Of a stretch of 64,000 nucleotides of DNA, positions 28,323-37,189 are shown in pieces. Position numbers and translations under genes: made by a program. The stretch is taken from contig NZ_CP139438.1 of NCBI RefSeq assembly GCF_034258515.1, positions 2,356,001 to 2,420,000 of the forward strand, in the 5' to 3' direction. Below the pieces are notes generated by a model. It was not told where the DNA came from. It worked only from the letters and a program-made list of their open reading frames with translations, and searched no databases. The stretch is from Pseudarthrobacter oxydans. GTDB taxonomy: Bacteria; Actinomycetota; Actinomycetes; Actinomycetales; Micrococcaceae. How positions within the stretch are numbered: the first letter of the stretch is position 1; each line of letters begins with the position of its first letter.

Positions 28323-29105
28323 TCAACAGCCCGTGAGAGCCCTGCGCGGCCGCTGCTGGCGGTAAATGTACCGTCCCGACTCCGTAAAACCCGCCTTGCT
28401 GTACAACTGCCGGGCAGCTTGGTTCGCGGCTGTAACCAGCAGCCAGAACCTGTCCACTCCGTGCGCGCCTCCCTCAGCAAGGAGGGCCTGGAGCACCGCC
28501 GTCGCATATCCCCGGCGGCGGCCCGACGCGGATGTGGCCATGCAATAGATTCCTCCCGTGCCGTGCACCATGGCGAGGCGCCCTACCGCGGCGGGGACAC
28601 CGTCGTCGCCCCTTACGAGGGCATACAGCGACGGGCATCCGGTCAGGATGGCGCGCGCCGTGTCACGCTCCCCCTCTCCGCCTCGGCCGTCCACGCTCCA
28701 CCAGAGGTGCAGCCACTCCTCGTCCGGCGCGTCCTGAACCTCCACCCGTCCGCTTCCGGAACCTGGGAAGCCGTTCCCCGAAGGCCGGGACATGATCAGC
28801 GTTTCCGACTGCCGGGTGAAGCCTTGGGCGTCCAGGACCTGGTTCAACCCGTCGTTGGCGGGAGTGTCCGTCATCTGGAAAATGAGCGGCAACCGCCGCT
28901 CCCGGTACCACTGCATCGCCTCGCGCAATGCTGCCAGGGGCTCCCCGGCAGTGTTCCGGGGCCACACCGAGTTCGCCCTCTGCGTGACCCCGGCCGCAGC
29001 ACGGAGCACCCACTCCCCCGTGTCCCGGCGCTCAACCGCAGGCCAGGCGGCATCCATGAGTATCTCGAAGGCGCCGGTCTGGTGACCCGGGAGGCTGTGG
29101 ACCAC
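28323..29105 (-). CDS. GNAT-family N-acetyltransferase
   Basis: A 260-residue protein whose C-terminal half (about 140-250) is a GNAT domain; the acetyl-CoA loop is seen in CMATSASGRRRGYATAVLQAL, matching the R/Q-x-x-G-x-G/A motif, and AANQAARQLYSKAGF is the usual C-terminal motif B. The N-terminal half has the less conserved layout found in double-GNAT proteins. The stop abuts the acVLRF1 stop with no gap. The GTG start at 29105 has AGGA 6 nt upstream. Substrate unknown. Confidence 0.85.
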   Translation of the reverse strand: MVHSLPGHQTGAFEILMDAAWPAVERRDTGEWVLRAAAGVTQRANSVWPRNTAGEPLAALREAMQWYRERRLPLIFQMTDTPANDGLNQVLDAQGFTRQSETLIMSRPSGNGFPGSGSGRVEVQDAPDEEWLHLWWSVDGRGGEGERDTARAILTGCPSLYALVRGDDGVPAAVGRLAMVHGTGGIYCMATSASGRRRGYATAVLQALLAEGGAHGVDRFWLLVTAANQAARQLYSKAGFTESGRYIYRQQRPRRALTGC

Positions 29106-29127
29106 TGGGGTTCCTGTCTGCGGATAA

Positions 29128-29163
29128 GCCTGAAGGCCCTCCCATCCGGGAGGGCCTTCAGGC
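29128..29163 (-). terminator. Terminator after aspS
   Basis: Arms GCCTGAAGGCCCTCCC (29128-29143) and GGGAGGGCCTTCAGGC (29148-29163) form a perfect 16-bp hairpin with a 4-nt loop, 16 nt after the aspS stop. The following bases on the minus strand (TTATCC) give only a short U-rich tail. Confidence 0.8.
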
Positions 29164-29179
29164 CAAACGGGGTAATGCC

Positions 29180-30958
29180 CTACTTGCCCTCTGCCGGCTT
29201 GGACTCCGGCTTGAAGTCGACACCGGCTTCCTTGCGCTGCTGGGGCGTGATCGGGGCGGGGGCGGCGGTCAGGGGATCGTACCCGTTGCCGGTCTTGGGG
29301 AAGGCAATAACGTCGCGGATGGACTCAACCCCAGCCAGCAGTGCCACCACGCGGTCCCAGCCAAAGGCGATGCCGCCGTGCGGAGGGGCACCGTACTTGA
29401 AGCCCTCCAGCAGGAACCCAAACTTGGTCTGGGCATCTTCCCGGTCGAGGCCCATCAGTTCGAACACCCGTTCCTGGACGTCGCGCTCGTGGATACGGAT
29501 GGATCCGCCGCCGATTTCGTGGCCGTTGCAGACGATGTCGTAGGCGTACGACAGCGCTGATTCCGGGTCCTTGTCAAAGGTCTCCAGGAACTCGGGCTTG
29601 GGCGAGGTGAAGGCGTGGTGGACGGCGGTCCACTTGCCTGCACCCACCGCCACGTCACCTGAAGCAACGGCCGCGGCCGCAGGTTCGAACATCGGCGCGT
29701 CGACCACCCAGCAGAAGGCCCAGGCGGCGGGATCGATCAGGCCGGTGCGATGTCCTATTTCCACCCGGGCAGCGCCGAGCAGTGCCCGTGCCGCAGGCTT
29801 CTCGCCGGCAGCGAAGAAGATGCAGTCACCGGGCTTGGCGCCGACCGCGTCTGCCAGGCCTGCGCGCTCCGTGTCGGTCAGGTTCTTGGCCACCGGACCG
29901 GCAAGTTCGCCATCTTCCTTGAACAGGACATAGGCAAGTCCCTTGTGGCCGCGCTGCTTGGCGAATTCCTGCCAGCCATCCAAGGTCCGGCGCGGCTGGG
30001 AGGCGCCGCCGGGCATCACCACGGCACCGACGTAAGGCGCCTTGAACACACCGAAGTTGGTGTCCTTGAAGAACCCGGTCAGTTCGGTGAGCTCCACGCC
30101 GAAACGGAGGTCGGGCTTATCCGAGCCGTACCGGGCCATGGCGTCGGCGTAGGTGATCCGCTGGATGGGAGTGGGGATCTCGACGTCGATCAGCTTCCAC
30201 AGGGCCTTGAGGATGTTTTCGCCGAGGGCAATGATGTCGTCCTGGTCCACGAAGCTTGCTTCGATGTCCAGCTGGGTGAACTCCGGCTGCCGGTCGGCGC
30301 GGAAGTCCTCATCGCGGTAGCAGCGGGCAATCTGGTAATACTTCTCAAAGCCGCCCACCTGCAGGAGCTGCTTGAACAACTGCGGGGACTGCGGAAGGGC
30401 ATACCAGGAACCCGGTGCCAGGCGGGCCGGGACCACGAAGTCGCGGGCGCCTTCGGGCGTGGACCGGGTGAGGGTGGGGGTTTCAACCTCCACGAAGCCG
30501 TCCTTGTGCAGCAAGTCGCGGGCCACACGGTTTGCCTCGGAACGCAGCCGGAGGTTTCGGGCGGGACCGGGCCGGCGCAGGTCCAGGTAACGGTGCTTCA
30601 GGCGTGCTTCCTCGCCCACTTCAACATGCTCGTCGATCTGGAACGGGAGCGGCTCGGAGGTGTTGAGGATAACCACCTTGTCCGCCATGACCTCGATCCC
30701 GCCGGTGGCCAGGGCAGGGTTCTCGTTGCCCTCGGGCCGCTTGGAGACAGTGCCGGTGACCTGCAGGACATACTCGTTGCGCAGGCCGTGGAAGACTTCT
30801 TCCTCGCGGACCACAACCTGGGCCACGCCGGAAGCATCGCGCAGGTCCACGAAGGCCACACCACCGTGATCACGACGGCGGCCCACCCAGCCGGCCAGGG
30901 TTACGGTTTGTCCAATGTGCTCGGAACGAAGGGATCCGAGGTCATGTGTGCGCAGCAC
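29180..30958 (-). CDS. aspS: Aspartate--tRNA ligase
   Basis: A 592-residue bacterial-type class II synthetase. The OB anticodon-binding domain is at the N-terminus ([24 protein letters not shown]). Motif 2 is [21 protein letters not shown] near residue 215, the bacterial GAD insertion lies at about 300-415, and motif 3 is [15 protein letters not shown] near 535. GatCAB genes are not in the window, so discrimination against tRNA-Asn cannot be judged. The start is GTG. Confidence 0.97.
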   Translation of the reverse strand: MLRTHDLGSLRSEHIGQTVTLAGWVGRRRDHGGVAFVDLRDASGVAQVVVREEEVFHGLRNEYVLQVTGTVSKRPEGNENPALATGGIEVMADKVVILNTSEPLPFQIDEHVEVGEEARLKHRYLDLRRPGPARNLRLRSEANRVARDLLHKDGFVEVETPTLTRSTPEGARDFVVPARLAPGSWYALPQSPQLFKQLLQVGGFEKYYQIARCYRDEDFRADRQPEFTQLDIEASFVDQDDIIALGENILKALWKLIDVEIPTPIQRITYADAMARYGSDKPDLRFGVELTELTGFFKDTNFGVFKAPYVGAVVMPGGASQPRRTLDGWQEFAKQRGHKGLAYVLFKEDGELAGPVAKNLTDTERAGLADAVGAKPGDCIFFAAGEKPAARALLGAARVEIGHRTGLIDPAAWAFCWVVDAPMFEPAAAAVASGDVAVGAGKWTAVHHAFTSPKPEFLETFDKDPESALSYAYDIVCNGHEIGGGSIRIHERDVQERVFELMGLDREDAQTKFGFLLEGFKYGAPPHGGIAFGWDRVVALLAGVESIRDVIAFPKTGNGYDPLTAAPAPITPQQRKEAGVDFKPESKPAEGK

Positions 30959-31067
30959 AGCACGCCTTTCTGCGGGGTTACAGCGGGAAGTCGATCGGGA
31001 AGTTCAATAGGATCGTTGCAGGAACGATTCCGTTCGAGTTTACCCGCTGCCAAGGGACTGTCACCGC

Positions 31068-32312
31068 ATGAGCGCACACCAGCAACTTCAACGCAGGCTC
31101 GGCACGTTCGACGCCACCGCCATCGGGCTGGGCTCAATGCTGGGAGCAGGGGTGTTCGTGGTGTTCGCCCCCGCGGCGGCGCTGGCCGGCCAGCTGCTGG
31201 CCCTGTCGGTGGTCATCGCCGGGGCGGTGGCCTACTGCAACGCCGTGGCTTCAGCCGCCCTTGCCGCGAAGTACCCCACCAGCGGGGGGACGTACGTCTA
31301 TGGGCGCGAACAGCTGGGTAAGTGGCCGGGATTCCTTGCCGGCTGGGGCTTTGTGACCGGCAAGACGGCGTCCTGCGCTGCCATGGCCCTGACATTCGGC
31401 AGCTACATCTCGCCGCAGTACGCCGTGCCGGTGGCCGTGGCTGCCGTGGTGGCCCTGACCGGCGTGAACCTGCTGGGCATCACGCGGACGGCGCTGCTCA
31501 CCAGGGTCCTGCTGTGCGTCGTCCTGGCCACCCTCAGCTTCGTGGCTGTTGCCGCAGCGGTCGGGCCGCACCCCGATGCGGGACCTGCCGGATCCGCGGA
31601 CATGGCCTCCCCGGGGGGCGTGTTGCCCGCGGCAGGCCTGATGTTTTTCGCCTTTGCCGGCTACGCCCGGATTGCCACCCTCGGCGAGGAGGTCAAGGAT
31701 CCTGCCCGCGCCATACCGCGTGCCATCCTTGCGGCCCTCGCGGGTGCCTTCGCCATCTACCTCACCCTGTCGCTGCTCCTGCTGAACCACCTTCCCGGCG
31801 GGCGGCTCGCTGCCACCAGGACGCCGCTGCTCGACGCCGTGCTGCAGTCCGGGCTGGCGGCGGGGGCTCCCGCCGTCCAGGCAGGAGCCGCGGCGGCCTG
31901 CCTGGGCGCGCTCCTGGCACTCATCACCGGTGTCGGTCGCACCACCCTCGCCATGGCCAGGGAACGCGACCTGCCTGTACTTCTTGCGCGGGTCGGGGGA
32001 AAGCACACCGTGCCGTACGCCGCAGAACTCGCCGTGGCCGCCGTCGTCATCCTGCTGCTTGCCACCACGGACGTTATGACGGTGGTGGGCTTCTCCAGCT
32101 TTGGCGTACTGATCTACTACGCTGTGGCGAACGCATCGGCGTACACGTTGCCGACGCACCCGGCATATGCGCCCAAGTGGCTCAACGCCGTCGGCTTCGT
32201 GGCCTGCCTGTTGCTGGCCTTCACCCTGCCGCCGGTCCCGGTAGTGGCCATGGCCGGGGTCCTGGCCGCCGGCGTGGCGGGGCGGTGGCTGATGCTTCGG
32301 CTGCGCCGCTAA
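31068..32312 (+). CDS. APC-family amino-acid permease
   Basis: A 414-residue permease with about 12 hydrophobic segments. The first helix has the unwound substrate site motif IGLGSMLGAGVF typical of the amino acid-polyamine-organocation family, and the segment GYARIATLGEEVKDPARAIPRA matches the conserved cytosolic loop of these carriers. Specificity is not readable. It lies between aspS and hisS on the opposite strand; its stop overlaps the hisS stop by 4 nt. A weak ribosome-binding site (AAGGGA) lies 12 nt upstream. Confidence 0.88.
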   Translation: MSAHQQLQRRLGTFDATAIGLGSMLGAGVFVVFAPAAALAGQLLALSVVIAGAVAYCNAVASAALAAKYPTSGGTYVYGREQLGKWPGFLAGWGFVTGKTASCAAMALTFGSYISPQYAVPVAVAAVVALTGVNLLGITRTALLTRVLLCVVLATLSFVAVAAAVGPHPDAGPAGSADMASPGGVLPAAGLMFFAFAGYARIATLGEEVKDPARAIPRAILAALAGAFAIYLTLSLLLLNHLPGGRLAATRTPLLDAVLQSGLAAGAPAVQAGAAAACLGALLALITGVGRTTLAMARERDLPVLLARVGGKHTVPYAAELAVAAVVILLLATTDVMTVVGFSSFGVLIYYAVANASAYTLPTHPAYAPKWLNAVGFVACLLLAFTLPPVPVVAMAGVLAAGVAGRWLMLRLRR

Positions 32313-33679
32313 ACGGACGCGGCGGCCTCTGCCGCCGTCAACACCTGTACTGCCAGGTCTTCCGACGGCGGCGTCCAGGTCTCCGGGGCTGCCACCACCT
32401 GTTCGCCAGTGCGGATGTCCTTGACCTGGTGTGTTCCGTCGTCGTCCGTGAACCATACAAAGGGGATGCCGCGGCGGTCGGCGAACTTGATCTGCTTGCC
32501 GAACTTTTCCGCTTTCGCTGCCACTTCGGTAGGAATGCCCCGGCTGCGCAGCTGGGCGGCCACGTCCTGGGCGGCATCCCAGCTGTCATCGTGGGTGAGG
32601 GCCACCAGCACCGCGGTGGGAACGGACCGTGACGCCCTCGCCAGGTCCTGGCTCAAAATGCGGGACACCAGGCGGGTGACCCCGATCGAAAGACCCACGC
32701 CCGGGAACTTCCGGTTTCCCTTCGACGCCAGTGCGTCATACCGGCCGCCGGAGCAGATGGAACCGAGCTGTTCGTGGCCCACCAGGACGGTTTCCACCAC
32801 CGTTCCCGTGTAATAGTCCAGGCCGCGGGCAATGCTGAGGTCAGCCACCACCTTGCCGGGGGCGCGCTGGACGGCCGCCTCGATCACCTGTTCGAGCTCG
32901 CTCAGCCCTTCGTCGAGGAGTTCATTGCTGACCCCCAAAGCCTGGACCTGTGCCACGAACGAGGTGTCCTCGGTGCGGATTCCAGCCAACTGCAGGGCCT
33001 TCCGGGCCTGCTCGTCGGTGGCGCCCAGTTCCGTCTTCAGCAGTTCGGCAACCTTCGCCGCACCGATCTTTTCGAGTTTGTCGATGCTCCGCAGCACCCC
33101 TGCGGTGTCGTCCAGCCCGATTCCACGGTAAAAGCCTTCGGCAAGCTTCCTGTTGTTGATGCGCAGCCGGAAGTCAGGGATGGGGAGGGCGCTGAGCGCC
33201 TCGGCGATCACCAGCGCGATCTCGACGTCGTAGCGGAACGGCAGGTCGCCGTCACCCACCACGTCAATGTCCGCCTGGGTGAATTCGCGGGCGCGGCCCT
33301 CCTGGGGACGCTCGCCGCGCCAGACCTTCTGGATCTGGTACCGCCGGAAGGGGAACGCCAGGTAGCCGGCGTTTTCTACGACGTAGCGGGCAAACGGAAC
33401 GGTGAGGTCGAAGTGCAGGGCAAGTGCGTGCGGATCGGCCTTGCCCTCCTTAACGGGGCTGGCGCCCTCATCATCCTGCAGCCGGCTGAGCCCGTAGACT
33501 TCCTTGTCGATTTCGCCCTTGCGCAGCAACTGGCCCACCGTCTCCACAGCGCGGGTCTCAATGGAGGAAAACCCGTGCAGTTCAAAAACGCGGCGCAGCG
33601 TATCCAGCACATGGAGCTCCACCAGCCGCTCCTCGGGAAGCCACTCGGGGAATCCGGACAGGGAGGCGGTGCGTGCCAT
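32309..33679 (-). CDS. hisS: Histidine--tRNA ligase
   Basis: A 456-residue class II synthetase. Motif 1-2 region FDLTVPFARYV and QIQKVWRGERPQEGR(AREF), the His-binding GLDYYTGTVVE near residue 295 and GGRYDALAS near 320 are present, followed by the C-terminal anticodon-binding domain. The long open frame extends 96 nt further upstream, but MARTASLSGFPEW at 33679 is the natural start, with AGGAG about 10 nt before it. The family normal length is about 420-460. Confidence 0.96.
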   Translation of the reverse strand: MARTASLSGFPEWLPEERLVELHVLDTLRRVFELHGFSSIETRAVETVGQLLRKGEIDKEVYGLSRLQDDEGASPVKEGKADPHALALHFDLTVPFARYVVENAGYLAFPFRRYQIQKVWRGERPQEGRAREFTQADIDVVGDGDLPFRYDVEIALVIAEALSALPIPDFRLRINNRKLAEGFYRGIGLDDTAGVLRSIDKLEKIGAAKVAELLKTELGATDEQARKALQLAGIRTEDTSFVAQVQALGVSNELLDEGLSELEQVIEAAVQRAPGKVVADLSIARGLDYYTGTVVETVLVGHEQLGSICSGGRYDALASKGNRKFPGVGLSIGVTRLVSRILSQDLARASRSVPTAVLVALTHDDSWDAAQDVAAQLRSRGIPTEVAAKAEKFGKQIKFADRRGIPFVWFTDDDGTHQVKDIRTGEQVVAAPETWTPPSEDLAVQVLTAAEAAASV

Positions 33680-33771
33680 GGTGGAGTTTCTCCTCTTGGT
33701 GAACGGTTGCCGGAACCTGCGTGGCAATCGGCCCGAAACGGGCTTGCGACGGCGGCAGTCCAGCCAGTCAT

Positions 33772-33802
33772 GCATAAACTATGTGCGGCAGTCAGTTTAT
33801 GC
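33772..33802. promoter_or_regulatory. AT-rich inverted repeat in the hisS/cyclophilin divergent region
   Basis: GCATAAACT (33772-33780) and AGTTTATGC (33794-33802) are perfect 9-bp inverted halves separated by 13 nt, about two helical turns centre to centre. The 232-nt divergent region otherwise is GC-rich. It could be an operator or a symmetric pair of -10-like CATAAACT elements. No known regulator binding site is recognised. Confidence 0.4.
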
Positions 33803-33911
33803 GTCATCCGCCGGCATCTCTAATGCAGCGGAGCGGCAGGGCTTGGCCGCCAACAACTGCTGACGCGGCCCCAAAGCCGCGCCTGCAGCAGCCCGACTAT
33901 AAGGAGGACCC

Positions 33912-34730
33912 TTGGCGGCCAGTTCACGCAGTGCCCGCGAAACCAAACGGCGCATTCAGCAGATGGAAGCCAAGCGTGCCCTGCGGCGGGACCAGGAGGG
34001 CCGGCGCAAGCGTGACAACCTGATCGCCGCCGGTGCCGGGGCAACCGCAGTGGCCCTCGCCGTCGTACTCCAGCTCACTGCCTTTGCCGGCAACCCGACC
34101 GAGGATGAATTCGCTGCGGCGCAAGCCGGGTTGTCCAGCCCGCCCGCCACCGCCAGCCCTTCGGCGACGCCGTCGGCCCAGGCAACGAACGGTCCCAACA
34201 TTCCTGCGGCCGGCATCGCCGCCGGCAAGACCTTCACGGGCGAACTCGTCCTCAACGGCAGCCCGCTCGGTGTGGAGCTGGATGGGACCAGCGCGCCGCA
34301 GGCCGCCGCGGTCTTCAAGTCCCTCAGCGATGAGGGCTTCTACAACGGAAAGAACTGCCACCGGTTGACCACCGGTGAGGCATTCGGCGTCCTGCAATGC
34401 GGCTCGGCCACGGGCGACGGGCAGGGAGACCCGAATTACACGTGGGGGCCGCTCGAAAACACGCCGGCGGACAACAGCTATCCGGCGGGAACCATCGCTG
34501 TAGCCCGGACGGGCAACAACGCCTACGGGAACGGCACCCAGTTCTTCATCGTCTACAAGGACACCGTGATCCCGGCAGACAGCGCCGGAGGCTACACGGT
34601 GGTCGGAAAGGTGACGTCGGGGCTGGACCTGGTGTCGAAAGTGGCCGCTGCAGGGGTCACCCCGGGCAGCAGTGTCACAGACGGCGCGCCCGTTGAACCA
34701 GTCACGATAGACTCGTTTTCTCTGAAGTAG
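33912..34730 (+). CDS. Membrane-anchored cyclophilin-type peptidyl-prolyl isomerase
   Basis: A 272-residue protein with a basic cytoplasmic start (residues 1-35), a membrane helix at about 37-58, a Ser/Thr/Pro/Ala linker to about residue 100 and a cyclophilin domain to the end. Family residues are visible: CHRL has the catalytic Arg, VLQCGS the conserved Gln, and NGTQFFIVY replaces GSQFFI. The usual active-site Trp/His near the C-terminus is not preserved, so activity may be weak. The first codon is TTG, supported by AAGGAGGA just upstream. It probably folds secreted proteins at the outer membrane face. Confidence 0.87.
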   Translation: MAASSRSARETKRRIQQMEAKRALRRDQEGRRKRDNLIAAGAGATAVALAVVLQLTAFAGNPTEDEFAAAQAGLSSPPATASPSATPSAQATNGPNIPAAGIAAGKTFTGELVLNGSPLGVELDGTSAPQAAAVFKSLSDEGFYNGKNCHRLTTGEAFGVLQCGSATGDGQGDPNYTWGPLENTPADNSYPAGTIAVARTGNNAYGNGTQFFIVYKDTVIPADSAGGYTVVGKVTSGLDLVSKVAAAGVTPGSSVTDGAPVEPVTIDSFSLK

Positions 34731-34797
34731 GAAGCCCGGCCGGCGCGGCCGCGGTGCAGTACGTGCGTATTTCCCTCCAAGCGAAAGACTTTTAGCG

Positions 34798-36366
34798 GTG
34801 ACAGACAGTCAGAAATCCGACGAAACAGCAACAGACCTGGCCGAAGCGGCGGCACCCGCAGCCGGCGGTGAGGCCACTGAAGCGGCCGGCACCCCCGCTG
34901 CGGAGGCAACCGAAACCGGGGCCGCTGCAGAAGAACCAGCCGCCGGCGAGGCTCCAGCGGCCGAAACGCCGGCTGACGCTGCACCTGCACCTGCACCTGC
35001 ACCTGCGCCATCTCCAAGGTCAGTAGCGCCGTCTCCGGCCGCGTTCGCTTCCCGCCCCAAGCCTGCTGCCGCGGCCCCGGCCGCAGCAGCAGTACCGGCA
35101 GCCCCAACCACCTCCCTTGCGGAAGCCTCGAAGTGGGGCCGGGTTGAAGGCGACGGGTACGTCTTCCTGACCATTGACGGCAGCGAGCACGCCGTCGGGC
35201 AGTACCCGGGCGTGAGCGACGACGAAGCCCTCGCGTACTTCGCACGGAAATACGACGACGTCGTGGCCCAGATTGTGCTGCTCGAACAGCGCGTCAGCTC
35301 AAAGGCGCCCAGCACTGATATGCAGAAGACCGTGACGCACCTGCGGGAGCAGCTTGCGGAGCGCAACATGGTGGGCGACCTGCGTTCTGCGGAGGCCCGG
35401 CTGGACAAGCTCTCCGAACAGATAGTTGAGCTGGAGAAAGCCGAGAAGGCAGAGCACGACGCCGTCCGCGCCTCTGAACTGGCGGCCCGCGAGGCTATCG
35501 TGGCGGAGGCCGAGCAGATCTCCGGCCAGGACCCGGCACAGACTCAGTGGAAGACCTCCAGCGCCAGGATGAACGAACTCTTTGAGAGCTGGAAAACAGC
35601 CCAGAAGAGCGGCGTACGCCTGGGCAGGAGCAACGAGGATGCCCTGTGGAAGAGGTTCCGCGCCGCCCGCACGGTTTTCGACCGCCACCGCCGCGCCTAC
35701 TTCTCCCAGCTGGACAGCAACAATTCCGCTGCCAAGTCGGCCAAGGAAAAGCTGATCGCTGAAGCCGAAGCGCTGTCCAGCTCCACCGACTGGGGTTTCG
35801 CCGCCGGCGAGTACCGCAGGCTGATGGATCAGTGGAAGGCGTCACCGCGCGCCAGCCGCAAGGACGATGACGCGCTGTGGGCCCGTTTCCGTGCGGCGCA
35901 GGATGTGTTCTTCACGAACCGCCAGGCCGCCAACGACGAAATCGACCAGGAATACGCCGCCAACCTCACCGTCAAGGAAGCGCTCCTGGCAGAGGCCAAC
36001 GCCATCCTTCCGGTGAAGGACCTCGCGGCGGCAAAGAAGGCACTGCAGTCCGTCCGCGACCGGTGGGAAGAAGCGGGCAAGGTTCCGCGGGCCGACATGG
36101 GACGCATCGAGGCTGGCCTGCGCAAGGTCGAAGACGCCGTCCGCAGCGCCGAGGACGAACAGTGGCAGCGCTCCAACCCGGAGCGGAAGGCGCGGACCAA
36201 CAGCGCCCTCTCCCAGCTGGAATCCGCGATCTCCGGCCTGCAGGATGATCTCGCCAAGGCGGAGAAGAGCGGCGACCAGCGCAGGATCAAGACGGCCCGC
36301 GAGGCCCTCGAAGCACGCCAGGCATGGCTGGACCAGATCCAGCGCTCGGCCAGCGAGCTTTCCTGA
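34798..36366 (+). CDS. DUF349 domain protein
   Basis: A 522-residue soluble protein. Residues 1-110 are low-complexity (Ala/Glu/Pro) with a PAPAPAPAP run; a small folded segment follows (YVFLTIDGSEHAVGQYPGVSDDEALAYFARKYDD). Residues about 230-500 carry three DUF349 helical repeats, each with the W-K/F-x-x-A-R pattern (ALWKRFRAARTVFDRHR; ALWARFRAAQDVFFTNR; DRWEEAGKVPR). The repeats are strongly helical and probably form coiled coils. Some DUF349 proteins have been linked to cell division or RNA-related stress, but no function is assured. The GTG start has no clear ribosome-binding site. Confidence 0.85.
   Translation: MTDSQKSDETATDLAEAAAPAAGGEATEAAGTPAAEATETGAAAEEPAAGEAPAAETPADAAPAPAPAPAPSPRSVAPSPAAFASRPKPAAAAPAAAAVPAAPTTSLAEASKWGRVEGDGYVFLTIDGSEHAVGQYPGVSDDEALAYFARKYDDVVAQIVLLEQRVSSKAPSTDMQKTVTHLREQLAERNMVGDLRSAEARLDKLSEQIVELEKAEKAEHDAVRASELAAREAIVAEAEQISGQDPAQTQWKTSSARMNELFESWKTAQKSGVRLGRSNEDALWKRFRAARTVFDRHRRAYFSQLDSNNSAAKSAKEKLIAEAEALSSSTDWGFAAGEYRRLMDQWKASPRASRKDDDALWARFRAAQDVFFTNRQAANDEIDQEYAANLTVKEALLAEANAILPVKDLAAAKKALQSVRDRWEEAGKVPRADMGRIEAGLRKVEDAVRSAEDEQWQRSNPERKARTNSALSQLESAISGLQDDLAKAEKSGDQRRIKTAREALEARQAWLDQIQRSASELS
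34981..35006 (+). repeat. Hexamer tandem repeat inside the DUF349 gene
   Basis: The unit GCACCT occurs four times in a row plus a partial copy and encodes alternating Ala-Pro. Because the unit is six bases, length change would keep the reading frame and alter only the linker. Confidence 0.75.
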
Positions 36367-36386
36367 TACACCTGCCCTGACCAGCG

Positions 36387-36424
36387 GGCCCGGTTCCGGT
36401 TATCCACATAACCTGAACCGGGCC
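36387..36424 (+). terminator. Terminator after the DUF349 gene
   Basis: GGCCCGGTTC (36387-36396) pairs with GAACCGGGCC (36415-36424), and GGTTAT (36398-36403) pairs with ATAACC (36408-36413) around the loop CCAC, with one C/T mismatch. No clear T-run follows. It starts 20 nt after the stop. Confidence 0.7.
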
Positions 36425-36460
36425 TGTGCCAGTTAACGGCCCCCGGTGCAGGATGGACGA

Positions 36461-37189
36461 ATGGTGATTCCACCGGCTCCTCCGGGCCCCGATCATGCAG
36501 CTGCGGCAGACGCTTTGGCGCCCCGCTTTCCCGAACTCTATTCCCCGGACATGCCCTTCGCCTGGCCCGAGCTGCAGTCCCTCGCGGCGGACGGGCTGCT
36601 GGACAGGATCCACCACCGCGGCTATACACTGCCAGGGCTCCCGGCCTCTCCGCAGCTGCGGGCACGGGCGGCGGCGGGGGCGGTGCCCGCTTCGGTCCGC
36701 CAAAGGGTGGTTGCCGGCCGGATGACGGCTGCCTGGATCTACGGCTGTGCCAGTGAGCCGGACAGGCTGGCCCTCCTCGTGGATGCGACGCGGAGGGTCT
36801 CCAGCCTCCGGACCACAAGGGGATGCACCCTCCATGAGGTACGGCTCGGGCCGTTCGATGTTGTCAGCCTCGGTGGCCTGATGGTCTCAAGCCCGTTGCG
36901 GACCGCCCTGGACATCGCCTTGCACGTGGACGCCGAGCGTGCCATCCCCACCCTGGAAAGACTGCTGGCGCGGCCCCAGAACGACGTCCGCCTGCGCCTG
37001 CTGGTCCTGGCAATAGAAGCCACGCCGCGGGTGCCCCACAAAAAGGCTGCCCTGGAAAAACTCGCTGCACTAGCTCCGGCGCTTGTTGCCGGTGGTCCGG
37101 TAGACGTCAAACACCCCGTCGATCCTGCGGACTGCACTGAGGACGTGGCTCAGGTACTTGGGGTCCCCCATCTCGAAGGCAAACTTTGA
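36461..37189 (+). CDS. AbiEi-like antitoxin-family protein, 3' end overlapping rel
   Basis: A 242-residue protein resembling the AbiEi-family proteins common in Arthrobacter: a short N-terminal DNA-binding-like half ([18 protein letters not shown]) and a nuclease-fold-like middle ([39 protein letters not shown]). No AbiEii nucleotidyltransferase toxin gene is adjacent, so it is a solitary member and not a working toxin-antitoxin pair here. The last 40 codons (37070-37189) lie antisense to the end of rel, which is unusual and suggests that the original stop was lost. I chose ATG 36461 with AGGA 7 nt upstream; GTG 36446 is an alternative. Confidence 0.7.
   Translation: MVIPPAPPGPDHAAAADALAPRFPELYSPDMPFAWPELQSLAADGLLDRIHHRGYTLPGLPASPQLRARAAAGAVPASVRQRVVAGRMTAAWIYGCASEPDRLALLVDATRRVSSLRTTRGCTLHEVRLGPFDVVSLGGLMVSSPLRTALDIALHVDAERAIPTLERLLARPQNDVRLRLLVLAIEATPRVPHKKAALEKLAALAPALVAGGPVDVKHPVDPADCTEDVAQVLGVPHLEGKL

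Noticed and set aside
36461..37189. Complete type IV toxin-antitoxin module
   Set aside because: Only the AbiEi-like protein is present. The neighbours are a DUF349 gene and rel, and no AbiEii-type nucleotidyltransferase exists nearby.
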